Part shown: piece by piece, positions 34,859 through 44,165 of the stretch
Layout: every line of letters begins with the position of its first letter
Position numbering within the stretch: position 1 is the first letter of the stretch
Origin: Roseivirga thermotolerans
Lineage (GTDB): Bacteria > Bacteroidota > Bacteroidia > Cytophagales > Cyclobacteriaceae
DNA length: 64,000 nt
Direction: 5' to 3'
Assembly (NCBI RefSeq): GCF_014653175.1
Contig: NZ_BNAG01000005.1
Span: 1-64,000, forward strand
The notes under the pieces: generated by a model
Seen by the model: the letters and a program-made list of their open reading frames with translations, nothing else
What the model was told of the DNA's origin: nothing
Database searches by the model: none
Made by a program: the position numbers and the translations under genes

Positions 34859-37603
34859 ATGAGCATGAAGCACATACATACACTGGCTCTATTCCTATTT
34901 GCCCTATGGCCTTTGAGCGCTCAAACCATTGAAAAGAGCTACATAAGCACCGATAAGAATATCTATGCCCCCGAAGACACCATTTGGTTTAAAACCTTTG
35001 TAGTGGGTATAGACAACCAATTATCTGACCGCAGCTTGGCCTACCATGTACTGCTAGCCGATAGTTTGGGCAATAAAAAAGCCGATACAAGCTGGCCGGT
35101 TTACAATGGCATGTCAGACGGTTACCTAATTGCCCCGGCCGAAGAGGGACTTTATACGCTTATGGGTGTTTCGGGGCAAATGGTTGGTTCAGACTCGTCC
35201 CTGTATTTTTCAAAGTCGGTTTTTGTAAGAAGTATTGAGCCCGATGCGTACAAGTTACTGGCCTTTCCCAGATACAGCAGGTTTAGTAAAGATGCCGCCA
35301 ACCCTGTGGATGTTTATGCCCGAATTGACAATGACAAACCGGTTGCTCAGCTTAACCTTACCTACAGAGCTTTGGCCAACGGAGTGACCGTTGAAAGTGG
35401 AAAAATAAAGACGGATACTACAGGGGCAGCAAGGGTGTTTCTCGGTTCTTCCAAAAAATCTATACCAACTCCCTCTCACCTATGGATTCAGGTCGATGAA
35501 GCATCACTAAGCAAACCCATTCATCTTTATGTTCCTCTTCCGGCAGAGCAGGAAGAAAAGATAGACTTACAGTTCTTTCCGGAAGGTGGGCACCTAATTG
35601 CCAATACCATAAACCACATTGCTTTTAAAGCTATTGATCGAAGAGGCCGCCCTTTCGATTTCGAAGGATATCTGAAAGATGAAACAGGCACAATACTGGA
35701 TACTCTCAAGAGCACCCACGCGGGCATGGGAAGTTTTGAACTCATGCCAGAACTCCACAAAGAATATTCAGTGGTCATAGCTAACTCCCCTCAGCCAGAA
35801 GAAATCTACTATTTACCAGAGAGCCATTTAACCGGTATTGCACTACACCTCAAGCGCCAGAACAATGATAGAGTTTTAGCAATAAAACCCAGCCAAAACC
35901 TAATGAATACGAAAGGCTTTCTTACGCTGAGCAATCAGACCGATACTATTATGCACCTAGACTTTACCTTGCAAGAGAACTTGGCCTGGAGAGTACCTGA
36001 ACAAAATTTAATTGCAGGCATTTATAAGGTTACTGTGCAGAGCAAAACACTTGAACTCGTTGCAGAGCGACTCATATTTGTTAATGCCGAACGAAAACTG
36101 AACATAGACCTTCAACTGGACAAAAAAGATTATTCTCCTCGCCAAAAAGTAGAGTTGACACTTACTGTCAAAGACGAAACAGGTGCTCCGGTAAAAGGAA
36201 ATTTTGCCTTGGCCGTAACCGATCAGGAGTTCTCTAAAGCCCCTAACAATCAACAGCCTCATTTGCTTTCGCAACTGTTGCTTACGGCCGAGTTAAGAGG
36301 AAAAATTCCTACTCCTAATTTCTACTTTTCTGGCCAACCCGGGGCCTTAGAAGGACTCGACCTGGTAATGCTCACTCACGGCTGGCGAAAATACAGTCCA
36401 AGCCGTTATAAAGATCCCGAAGCCATTGTTGGCCAGAGCCTATCCTTTATTGGTAACAACCCCATTACCGGTGTAGAAATACTTATTGCTACCAAATACT
36501 CTGAAAAACCTGACACTGTGCGCTCAGGAGAGAACGGACGCTTCATTGTTGAGTCATCTTTTTTCAAAAGTAAGGGAGACTCTGTCTTACTATTTCTGGC
36601 CGGGCAAGAGAAAGGGAAGAGAAAAGTACAATTGGTTTCAGACACGGAAAGACGTAAAGCATTAATAGGTTCTCTCATTAGAGGAATAGGGCATGAGAAA
36701 AACTCGTATGCCCCTCTTGAGATATATAAACTACAATTTAAGGTGGCAAAGAGCCGATTCAATAATTCTACTCTACTGAGTACTTTCAAAGTAAAGTCCA
36801 GCACTGTCATACCTCGAGGGAGCTGTAATGTAGAGGATTTTCACACTCAGTTTCCCTGGAAAACCAAAACCATTGAAGAACTAGATTTATCGGATAACGA
36901 TATAATTGAGTTAATAAAACAAGTAAGCAACGAAGTAGAAGGTATTGGTGCCACCAAATTAAACCTCGATTACTCCGACCCCTTTTCAGGATCAAGAATT
37001 CCCATCAACGATGTTTTGAAAAGCAAAAAATGGCCACATGTATTTTCTATAAAGGTAAACTGTGACCCTCGCGGCATGCAAGCTGTTGGCAAACGCACAG
37101 TAAGAGAACCCATGGGAAGAGGTCAAGTTGAAGTACCCCGTGGCGGAGCCTATGAAACTCTCTACACCATTGACTGGAGCAACCTGGAGTCTATATCAGT
37201 AAGCTATCCTGCACCCTCATCTTTGATTTTAGGTCATGGAGACGATGGAAAGCCCAACGAGCTCAACTTTCCGGAGGTAATTCTGAGAACTAAGAACGGA
37301 GTGGTAATTCCTAAGCCTGCTATTAACGATCGAATAGTTCATCCGGTGCACCGCAATTACACCAAAGAATTTTACTCACCCCTATACGAAACCGATGAGC
37401 AAAAAAACGACCCTGTGCCGGACTTAAGAACAACCATATATTGGAATGCCAACGTGGTAACGAACGAAAACGGTCAGGCCAAAATAACGTTTTACAATGC
37501 CGATAGGCCCAATCCAATTCAAGTTACGGTAGAAGGCATTGGAGCCTACAGCCGTCTGGGTTATTCCAGTATAAACTATCAGGTTATTGAAAGCAACCAG
37601 TAA
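34859..37603 (+). CDS. Exported MG2-type (alpha-2-macroglobulin-like) protein
   Basis: A 914-residue secreted protein with a signal peptide (MSMKHIHTLALFLFALWPLSAQ-type leader; a second ATG lies two codons later). The first mature segment SYISTDKNIYAPEDTIWFKTFVVG is the usual MG2-domain entry seen in Bacteroidota proteins of about 900 residues. Further Ig-like domains include TVKDETGAPVKGNFALAVTDQ. The C-terminus has the matching closing domain TIYWNANVVTNENGQAKITFY. There is no thioester motif (GCGEQ), so it is not a classical protease-trapping macroglobulin. It could have a role in outer-membrane assembly or surface display, but none is established. It is followed head-to-tail by the amidohydrolase gene on the other strand. 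Confidence 0.75.
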   Translation: MSMKHIHTLALFLFALWPLSAQTIEKSYISTDKNIYAPEDTIWFKTFVVGIDNQLSDRSLAYHVLLADSLGNKKADTSWPVYNGMSDGYLIAPAEEGLYTLMGVSGQMVGSDSSLYFSKSVFVRSIEPDAYKLLAFPRYSRFSKDAANPVDVYARIDNDKPVAQLNLTYRALANGVTVESGKIKTDTTGAARVFLGSSKKSIPTPSHLWIQVDEASLSKPIHLYVPLPAEQEEKIDLQFFPEGGHLIANTINHIAFKAIDRRGRPFDFEGYLKDETGTILDTLKSTHAGMGSFELMPELHKEYSVVIANSPQPEEIYYLPESHLTGIALHLKRQNNDRVLAIKPSQNLMNTKGFLTLSNQTDTIMHLDFTLQENLAWRVPEQNLIAGIYKVTVQSKTLELVAERLIFVNAERKLNIDLQLDKKDYSPRQKVELTLTVKDETGAPVKGNFALAVTDQEFSKAPNNQQPHLLSQLLLTAELRGKIPTPNFYFSGQPGALEGLDLVMLTHGWRKYSPSRYKDPEAIVGQSLSFIGNNPITGVEILIATKYSEKPDTVRSGENGRFIVESSFFKSKGDSVLLFLAGQEKGKRKVQLVSDTERRKALIGSLIRGIGHEKNSYAPLEIYKLQFKVAKSRFNNSTLLSTFKVKSSTVIPRGSCNVEDFHTQFPWKTKTIEELDLSDNDIIELIKQVSNEVEGIGATKLNLDYSDPFSGSRIPINDVLKSKKWPHVFSIKVNCDPRGMQAVGKRTVREPMGRGQVEVPRGGAYETLYTIDWSNLESISVSYPAPSSLILGHGDDGKPNELNFPEVILRTKNGVVIPKPAINDRIVHPVHRNYTKEFYSPLYETDEQKNDPVPDLRTTIYWNANVVTNENGQAKITFYNADRPNPIQVTVEGIGAYSRLGYSSINYQVIESNQ

Positions 37604-37607
37604 AGAT

Positions 37608-38885
37608 CTATTGCTTAACTATTTGCCCACCTTTCATCACAAAGCTCACGCGAGTCATGACTGAGATATCTTTTATAGGATCTCCCTCCACAGCCACTAT
37701 ATCGGCCAGTTTCCCAACCGAAAGGGAGCCTACCGTATCATAAATACGCAACAGTTCTGCGGCTGTCTTTGTGGCCGACTGGATAGTCTCCATGGGGCTC
37801 ATCCCCGCTTCCACCATATATACAAACTCCTTTCCATTCTCTCCATGAGGAAAAACACCCGCATCGGTTCCAAACGCAATCTTAACTCCCTTTCGGTAAG
37901 CTTTGGCAAATGTGTCTTGTATTTGAGGGCCTACCTCCAAAGCCTTAGGCACTACTACCGGAGGAAAATAACCCGGTATCTGTGCCTTCTCTACCACAAA
38001 CTTTCCGGCCGAAATGGTAGGCACATAATAGGTGCCTTTTTCAATCATCAGATCCATGGTTCTTTCACTCATAAAAGTGCCATGTTCAATTGAATTAATA
38101 CCTGCCTCAACAGCCCTGTACATTCCCTCATCGCCATGAGCATGGGCAGCCGTCACAAAACCGTATTCACGGGCTGTCTGCACAATCCCCTTAAGTTCAT
38201 CCATTTGAAATTGAGGCCCCTGACCATCCTTGGCAACCGAAAGCACCCCTCCGGTAGCCGTAATTTTAATTACATCGGCTCCATTCTTATACCGCTGCCT
38301 AATAGCCTTTCTGGCCTCATCATAACTATTTACCACACCTTCCTTGGGACCCGGGTCTCCCATTAACTCAGCCTTTCCCCCATTAGTAGGGTCGCCATGA
38401 CCTCCTGTGGTTGCAATGGTCTTTTCTGCAGTATAAATGCGGGGACCTAACACCTTTCCTGCATTAATGGCATTGCGAAGCGATACATTGACTCCGGTTC
38501 CTCCAAGATCTCTAACAGTAGTAAAACCGGCCATTAAAGTGCGTTCGGCATATACCTGAGCATCATAGGCTATATCTGCCGGATTGAGCGTATAGCGTTG
38601 TACTTGCGAATTCGGACTGCTCTGACTTTCAATGTGCACATGCATATCCATAAGTCCAGGCATTACTGTCTTACCTTTTAAATCGATCACCCGGTCGTCT
38701 TTTCCAGGCGCGGAAAAGCCGGAGTTGATGGCCACAATTTTATCGCCTTCCACTACAAGGGTCATGTTTTTTTGCACCCTGCCCAACTCAACATCAATCA
38801 ACTGCCCGCAATAAATTAGCTGGCGTTGCGCCCATGCCTGAGTATAAAATAAACTGATGATAACAAGTACTATTAACCGATTCAT
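37608..38885 (-). CDS. Exported metal-dependent amidohydrolase
   Basis: A 425-residue amidohydrolase-superfamily enzyme with a signal peptide (MNRLIVLVIISLFYTQAWAQ), so probably periplasmic. Metal-site residues are visible. HxH is in GLMDMHVHIES (His82, His84), the Lys or Ser/Thr region is in KITATGGV, and histidines are in AHAHGDEG and SIEHGTF. Asp is in FGTDAGVFPHG. The pattern matches the Xaa-Pro dipeptidase/imidazolonepropionase-like subgroup, many of which cleave small peptides. Substrate unknown. ATG start set by the signal peptide. Confidence 0.88.
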   Translation of the reverse strand: MNRLIVLVIISLFYTQAWAQRQLIYCGQLIDVELGRVQKNMTLVVEGDKIVAINSGFSAPGKDDRVIDLKGKTVMPGLMDMHVHIESQSSPNSQVQRYTLNPADIAYDAQVYAERTLMAGFTTVRDLGGTGVNVSLRNAINAGKVLGPRIYTAEKTIATTGGHGDPTNGGKAELMGDPGPKEGVVNSYDEARKAIRQRYKNGADVIKITATGGVLSVAKDGQGPQFQMDELKGIVQTAREYGFVTAAHAHGDEGMYRAVEAGINSIEHGTFMSERTMDLMIEKGTYYVPTISAGKFVVEKAQIPGYFPPVVVPKALEVGPQIQDTFAKAYRKGVKIAFGTDAGVFPHGENGKEFVYMVEAGMSPMETIQSATKTAAELLRIYDTVGSLSVGKLADIVAVEGDPIKDISVMTRVSFVMKGGQIVKQ

Positions 38886-38978
38886 TGCCTATAGATTTAT
38901 TCAGAAAACTAAATATAGGAATTTGAAGCTTGTCGCAAGCAACTATCTATTGATGGCATTTTTTTTCGAAAAACGACT

Positions 38979-39668
38979 CTATTTCTTTCGAATGAGTCTG
39001 GCGAGATACTGATCGTTTTCTTCGTGTAGAATGTAGGTGTGCCAGCCAAGCGCATCAGCCTCCACAGTCAGGGTATCCGCATCAATATATACCCAATCGA
39101 ACCAGTCGCCCCTCTTGCCTCTGTATTCATACTGAAAGCTTACTTCACCATAGTAGGAGTCTAAAGGCTTGACACTAGCCTCGTAGAGGTAAGAAATATC
39201 GCTCGAGTCCACAATAATTTGCCCTTCTTCACCCAATAACTCTGAAGCCTTTTTGAGAAAAACCCGAAGACTGCTAAGCCTGCCTATAAAACCAATGCCA
39301 TTCATAAGACACAAAAGTGTATCGAAAGGAGCCGCTGTATAGCTGAAAAAATCGTGACACACAGCATTTTCTATACCTGATTCCTTTGCAATGCGCATAG
39401 CCTCTTGCGAGGTATCAAGGGCCACAACCTCATGCCCCCAATGTTGCAACACCAGGGCATGGCAACCTGTGCCTGCACCTACATCGAGCACACGACCTTC
39501 GCACACGGAGAGGGCCATTTTTTCCAGATCAGGCATTTCTTCATAACTCCTGAAAAAATACCACAATGGCATTTCTTCGGCCGGACCATAAGTGTTGTGA
39601 AGAAGTAGTTTATGCTCTTCGTTACCAGAGAAAAAATCGCTCAGGGCGCTATCGTAAGGTGTTTTCAT
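38979..39668 (-). CDS. Class I SAM-dependent methyltransferase
   Basis: A 229-residue cytoplasmic protein. The SAM-binding motif I is VLDVGAGTGCHAL (about 60-72). The acidic motif after strand 2 is VVALDTS, and a post-motif region DTLLCLMNGIGFIG resembles that of SAM methyltransferases acting on small molecules. An ATG at 39668 is chosen over one 29 codons upstream because a -7 promoter box (39685-39678) overlaps the longer N-terminus and the family starts close to here. No substrate can be assigned. It is divergent from the DUF5916 gene. Confidence 0.8.
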   Translation of the reverse strand: MKTPYDSALSDFFSGNEEHKLLLHNTYGPAEEMPLWYFFRSYEEMPDLEKMALSVCEGRVLDVGAGTGCHALVLQHWGHEVVALDTSQEAMRIAKESGIENAVCHDFFSYTAAPFDTLLCLMNGIGFIGRLSSLRVFLKKASELLGEEGQIIVDSSDISYLYEASVKPLDSYYGEVSFQYEYRGKRGDWFDWVYIDADTLTVEADALGWHTYILHEENDQYLARLIRKK

Positions 39669-39677
39669 GTGCTCCGG

Positions 39678-39710
39678 CAAACTTAGCCAAAATATCGTTG
39701 TACCCTGCAA
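39678..39710 (-). promoter_or_regulatory. Promoter of the methyltransferase gene
   Basis: The minus strand has TAAGTTTG (39685-39678), an exact TAnnTTTG match, and TTG at 39710-39708, with 22 bases between them. The -7 box ends 10 bases before the ATG, so the leader would be very short or absent. Confidence 0.5.
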
Positions 39711-39973
39711 CCCCTTACCACAATGCACTACCGAACTTTCTTCGGTAATTAGCAAGAATAACCGAACAGAAAACCCGCATTCACAAACATAACCTTACGG
39801 AAAAAATGCCATGGGGAGAAAGTAAAAAATTCAATAAATATCAGTAGAACAGATAGTTACATGAGCGGTAACCATTCAAACCCAAAATAGACCGATTTGG
39901 ATAATTCTGATATAGCCCCCAATTAACAATCGCGACTTTTACATGTTCATACATTGGAATGCTATTGCCAGAC
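39711..39973. other. Intergenic region between methyltransferase and DUF5916 genes
   Basis: Divergent spacer without a supportable gene. I see no second exact -7 box for the rightward DUF5916 gene, and no hairpin. Confidence 0.5.
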
Positions 39974-42454
39974 ATGAAAAGGTCGATTCTTTTACTGCTA
40001 CTACTCACTTCGCTAAATTTTGGTGTTGCGCAAGTTCAACCAAAATCCTTCAATGCTGTTCGTACTACCGAAAAGATAAAAATAGATGGGGTGTTCGATG
40101 AAGCTTCCTGGCAGGAGGCTCCTGTGCTTACAGACTTTGTACAACGCAGACCAAACCCGGGAGCTCCCTCTCAGCGCAAAACAGAAGTACGGCTAATGTA
40201 TGATGACGAAGCTGTTTATATAGCGGCAAAGATTTATGAAGATCGGGATCAGGTTTTCAATATACTCACTAACCGTGATAACATAGGCAACTCCGACTAC
40301 TTTGGCGTTGCTATAGACCCTTTTAAGGCCGGTCTCAATGGAGTAGGTCTATTTGTAACCGTGGCGGGCGTTCAGTACGATGCCCTTTATTCTAATGGTG
40401 GTAATGAAAGAATATGGCGCAACGACAACGACTGGAATGCAGTATGGTTGTCGGACACCAAAATAAATGACGATCACTGGACGGCCGAGTTTAAGATTCC
40501 TTATGCTGTACTTCGCTTTAATTCCAGAGAGGTGCAGGAGTGGGGTATTAACTTCTTCAGAAAATCTACCGCTCTCAATGAAGACTCGTTCTGGAACCCT
40601 ATTGATCCTCAAATTGATGGTTTTCTAAACCAGGCCGGAGTGGTAAAAAACCTTAGAAACATAGAAACACCCACCAGGTTGTTCTTTTACCCTTATGTGT
40701 CTACAGTAGTAAGCCGCTCTACGGCTACTGGCTTTGTAGAGCCTCAATTCAATGGGGGAATGGACATTAAGTATGGTATAAACGATGCCTTTACCCTGGA
40801 TGCAACTCTAATTCCCGATTTTAGTGGAGTGCGGTCAGATAATCAGGTGCTCAACCTCTCGCCCTTCGAAGTTCGGTTCGATGAAAACCGCCAGTTTTTC
40901 ACTGAAGGTGTGGAGCTATTTAACAAAGCGGGTCTTTTCTATTCCAGAAGAATTGGTAGCACATTTGGCAACCTTACCGAAGAATTGAACGACAATGAAA
41001 CTATAATAGTAAGACCGCAGGCCGCTCAGCTTATCAATGCCTCTAAAATTACAGGAAGAACCAACAGCGGTCTTGGCATTGGCTTCTTTAATGCCTTAAC
41101 CGAGCGCACCTTCATTACTGTTCAGGATACTGAAACGGGAGCTGTTCGGGAGATAGAAGCCGATCCGCTCACAAACTTTAATGTAATTGTACTGGATCAA
41201 AACCTTAAAAACAACTCCAGCCTTACACTAACCAACACCAACGTTCTGCGAGGAAAAAATGCTGACGATGCCAACGTAACGGGCTTAAATTTCAACCTCA
41301 ATGACGAATCGCTCACCTGGCGTGTTCGGGGTTTTTATGCCTATAGCCAGATTGCATCGCATAATATCGAAAACAACAACATTGACAGAAAGACCGGGTA
41401 TAAATACAACATAGGCTTTTCTAAAACCCGTGGCAATTTTCAATTTGGTGTTAACAGAAATGTAGAAACAGACGACTACGACATTAACGACCTGGGCTTT
41501 TTAAGAAGAGCCAACCGAATAGACCATGAGCTAAACCTCTCCTATTTACAGTTTGAACCCAAAGGCATATTCAACGACTATCGCTACGGAGTTCGTCTCG
41601 AACACAACAAACTGTACAACCCCAACATGTTCTCAGAATTTCAGGTAAGTGCAAACTTTGGAGGTAGTTTTAGAAACTTTTGGGGTTTCTCTGTAGATGC
41701 CAATACCAACCCGGTAGAGAGCAACGACTACTTTGAAGCTCGTGTACCGGGCTACATTTTCAAGCGGCCGGAAAGCTACTCTTTTGGAGCCCGCCTAAAC
41801 ACCGATAGCCGAAAAAACTTTCGACTCTCCGGACGTTTAAGGTTTTGGAAACGACCCGACTGGGATCAGGTAGACAATTCTGCCAATATTGGCGCTCGCC
41901 TGCGAATGGGTACGAGAGTAGAAATTAACCACAATGTAGACTATTCGTTCCGTGAAAATGAAAGAGGCTATGTGAGAAGAATCTATGACAACAGCGGAGC
42001 ACTGGAGCATGTGGTATTTGGAATTAGAAATGTGAGAAACCTCACCAATACACTATCCTCCAGCTACATCTTTACCAATCGCATGGGAATCACCTTTAGA
42101 ATGAGACACTACTGGAGCCGGGTTGAGTACAACGATTTCCTTGAACTTACAGAAGACGATAGACTGCAAGACATTGATTATACCGGAACCGACTCTACTA
42201 CAGGAGAACCACTCCACAACCGCAACTTCAACCAGTTTAACATAGACATGGAGTACAACTGGCAGTTTTTGCCAGGTAGTGAAGTGCGGGTAATCTGGAA
42301 ACGATCTATTGGTACAGACGACCTGAATACTCAGCTCGACTTCTTCGATAACTTTGGCAATACGCTTTCCGCGCCCAACTTTGACACAATAACTATTCGT
42401 ATGGTGTATTTTGTTGACTATCTTAAAATCAAGAATATTTTCAGAAAGTCTTAA
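39974..42454 (+). CDS. DUF5916 outer-membrane protein with CBM9-like domain
   Basis: An 826-residue exported protein with a signal peptide (MKRSILLLLLLTSLNFGVAQ). A CBM9-like sugar-binding domain follows at about 25-215 (KIDGVFDEASWQEAP, VRLMYDDEAVYIAAKIYED, WTAEFKIPYAVLRF). The remaining 600 residues are the DUF5916 region. They contain aromatic/polar alternation typical of a beta-barrel and end in MVYFVDYLKIKNIFRKS. Function is unknown; such proteins may be outer-membrane glycan-related barrels. An ATG at 39974 is preferred to one five codons upstream because it opens the signal peptide. Confidence 0.85.
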   Translation: MKRSILLLLLLTSLNFGVAQVQPKSFNAVRTTEKIKIDGVFDEASWQEAPVLTDFVQRRPNPGAPSQRKTEVRLMYDDEAVYIAAKIYEDRDQVFNILTNRDNIGNSDYFGVAIDPFKAGLNGVGLFVTVAGVQYDALYSNGGNERIWRNDNDWNAVWLSDTKINDDHWTAEFKIPYAVLRFNSREVQEWGINFFRKSTALNEDSFWNPIDPQIDGFLNQAGVVKNLRNIETPTRLFFYPYVSTVVSRSTATGFVEPQFNGGMDIKYGINDAFTLDATLIPDFSGVRSDNQVLNLSPFEVRFDENRQFFTEGVELFNKAGLFYSRRIGSTFGNLTEELNDNETIIVRPQAAQLINASKITGRTNSGLGIGFFNALTERTFITVQDTETGAVREIEADPLTNFNVIVLDQNLKNNSSLTLTNTNVLRGKNADDANVTGLNFNLNDESLTWRVRGFYAYSQIASHNIENNNIDRKTGYKYNIGFSKTRGNFQFGVNRNVETDDYDINDLGFLRRANRIDHELNLSYLQFEPKGIFNDYRYGVRLEHNKLYNPNMFSEFQVSANFGGSFRNFWGFSVDANTNPVESNDYFEARVPGYIFKRPESYSFGARLNTDSRKNFRLSGRLRFWKRPDWDQVDNSANIGARLRMGTRVEINHNVDYSFRENERGYVRRIYDNSGALEHVVFGIRNVRNLTNTLSSSYIFTNRMGITFRMRHYWSRVEYNDFLELTEDDRLQDIDYTGTDSTTGEPLHNRNFNQFNIDMEYNWQFLPGSEVRVIWKRSIGTDDLNTQLDFFDNFGNTLSAPNFDTITIRMVYFVDYLKIKNIFRKS

Positions 42455-42468
42455 CAAACGTAAAACCT

Positions 42469-43068
42469 ATTAACTTTTTAGCGCACCTCTATCTTTCAGG
42501 CCCCAACGCACAGTTAACTGTTGGCAACTTTATGGGTGACTTTGTGAAAGGAAGCCAATTGGGCCATTTGCCGGAGATGGTGGCAAAGGGCGTGATACTG
42601 CACCGCGAAATAGACCACTACACAGACCACCATCCAATCGTTGGTCTTAGCAAGGATAAACTCCGGCTAAAGTATAGGCATTATGCAGGAGTGATCGTGG
42701 ACATGTATTATGACCATTTTCTGGCCAAAAACTTCAATGAATACTCTAGCCAACCACTATGGGCCTTTGCTCAGGAAAAATACGAGCTTCTTCAGGCCAA
42801 CTACGAGTTCATTCCTCCACGCGGCCAACACATGCTACCCTACATGATCAAAGGCGATTGGCTGACCAATTATGCCCGCAAAGAAGGTTTACACAGGTCG
42901 CTCACCGGCCTTTCCCGTAGAACCAAATTCAACTCGAAACTTGAGCTTGCCATCCAGGACCTTACGGAGCACTACTCCGTTTTTGAAACAGAATTTCGTG
43001 AATTCTTTGCTGAAATAAGGGAGCACATTTCCCAATTCAGGCAAGATTTGATTAATTCGAAGCTATGA
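42469..43068 (+). CDS. ACP phosphodiesterase-like protein with apparent ATT start
   Basis: Resembles the AcpH/DUF479 family, which removes the phosphopantetheine arm from acyl-carrier protein. The first ATG in frame (42532) leaves out 21 codons that encode NFLAHLYLSGPNAQLTVGNF, the conserved family N-terminus. The codon just before this segment is ATT at 42469-42471. With it as start, the Asp of GNFMGDFVKG falls at residue 24, the place known for E. coli AcpH. There is no ATG, GTG or TTG immediately upstream; a TTA at 42451 and then the DUF5916 frame precede it. So the start is either a rare ATT or a sequencing error for ATG. Other motifs are HREIDHYTDHH and DMYYDHFLAKNF. It overlaps the next gene by four bases (ATGA). 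Confidence 0.8.
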   Translation: MNFLAHLYLSGPNAQLTVGNFMGDFVKGSQLGHLPEMVAKGVILHREIDHYTDHHPIVGLSKDKLRLKYRHYAGVIVDMYYDHFLAKNFNEYSSQPLWAFAQEKYELLQANYEFIPPRGQHMLPYMIKGDWLTNYARKEGLHRSLTGLSRRTKFNSKLELAIQDLTEHYSVFETEFREFFAEIREHISQFRQDLINSKL

Positions 43069-43508
43069 TCGTTTCCCGTCCTAAAAGGAACACCATTTTT
43101 GCCCTGGGAGTGTCCACCCTTATCTGCGGTTTTGGGTCGCTCTATTTTATGCGCCAAGTATTAGCCGAACCCGATGGCGTGTGGAGATATATAGTACTGG
43201 GTATATTGTTGTTGTGTACCTCCATTCTTATATACAAGCTGCTATTCAATTATAAGGTCATTAAAATAAGCCACGATCTGGTGCATATTTATTACCCCTT
43301 TCGCTTCTTTAAAACGGTTCAGCCCATCAAAGACCTTGGTGCCTGGCAAGAAACTATTATTGAAACGAATAAAACTGAATTTAGAGAGCTAAAGCTGGTT
43401 TTTTTGAACAAAGGGTTTGTAAAAATTACAAACCAGGAAAATAGCGACTATGACAAGGTATATAAATACGTGAAGAAAAAAGCTCCCAAAAAAGAAGTGA
43501 AAGAATGA
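43065..43508 (+). CDS. Small membrane protein of unknown function
   Basis: A 147-residue protein with two N-terminal membrane helices (about 12-32 and 42-60). A cytoplasmic C-terminal region of about 80 residues is strand-rich and ends in a Lys/Glu tail (KKKAPKKEVKE). The domain after the helices could be PH-like, as in bacterial membrane-PH proteins, but that is weak. It overlaps the acpH-like stop and the crcB start by four bases each (ATGA), so all three are translated as a coupled unit. Confidence 0.65.
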   Translation: MIVSRPKRNTIFALGVSTLICGFGSLYFMRQVLAEPDGVWRYIVLGILLLCTSILIYKLLFNYKVIKISHDLVHIYYPFRFFKTVQPIKDLGAWQETIIETNKTEFRELKLVFLNKGFVKITNQENSDYDKVYKYVKKKAPKKEVKE

Positions 43509-43882
43509 TTAAAAACCTGCTCTTAGTGGCCTTAGGTGGTGGAGTAGGCAGTGCCTTGCGCTACTTTATTCAAGAAGGATTGCACAAGCAGCTAGAAGGC
43601 TTTGCTCCATACGGCACCTTTGTGGTTAATATAGTGGGCAGTTTTCTTATTGGCCTGTTTATGGGCTGGGCACAAAGTGAAAAGTACCTTTCCGAAGACA
43701 CCAATCTGCTACTCATTTCCGGCTTTTGCGGTGGTTTCACTACCTTCTCTACTTTTGCTATGCAAAGCAATGAGCTTATGCTAGGAGAAAAACCTCTTCA
43801 GGCTATTCTATATGTTGGGTTAAGTGTGGTGGTGGGCATGACTCTAGCCTATTTAGGGTATAAGCTGGGGAAGATATCCTAA
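43505..43882 (+). CDS. crcB: Fluoride ion channel Fluc/CrcB
   Basis: Small dual-topology membrane protein that lets fluoride leave the cell. The 125-residue protein has four hydrophobic helices. Conserved motifs include GGGVGSALRYF (10-20), the pore helix GTFVVNIVGSFLIG (37-50) with its key Asn, and GFCGGFTTFSTF (73-84), which carries the Phe box. It is encoded once; dual-topology homodimers suffice. I see no fluoride riboswitch upstream, since it is the last gene of a coupled three-gene unit. Confidence 0.95.
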   Translation: MIKNLLLVALGGGVGSALRYFIQEGLHKQLEGFAPYGTFVVNIVGSFLIGLFMGWAQSEKYLSEDTNLLLISGFCGGFTTFSTFAMQSNELMLGEKPLQAILYVGLSVVVGMTLAYLGYKLGKIS

Positions 43883-44165
43883 TTGCACCCTTAGACTTAT
43901 CTTTTCGGCTATATAGAGCTTGAAAAGACCTTAGAAGTAACAGGTTCTGCATTTCAGAAAACATATGCTAAGATGAATTAAGAAATTTCAGCTGCTCAAG
44001 AATGTTTCCTTACAAAGGAATGCTCTATTCTTTTATGGGAAATCATGAACTCAAAAAATCCTGGGTCAATTAGGTCAGCATAGAGGAATAGATCTTGATA
44101 CAGCCATACCAAGCTGACTATTTTTATCTTTCACGTCTCGATCGATAAGATTAAAACTTATATTA
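43883..44165. other. AT-rich intergenic region after crcB
   Basis: No gene and no clear promoter or terminator. A short TTCCTT/AAGGAA inverted repeat is present. The AT-rich stretch and the following gene look different from their neighbours. Confidence 0.45.

Noticed and set aside
43505-43882. Fluoride riboswitch before crcB
   Set aside because: crcB overlaps the preceding gene by four bases, so there is no leader for a riboswitch, and none was seen upstream of the unit.
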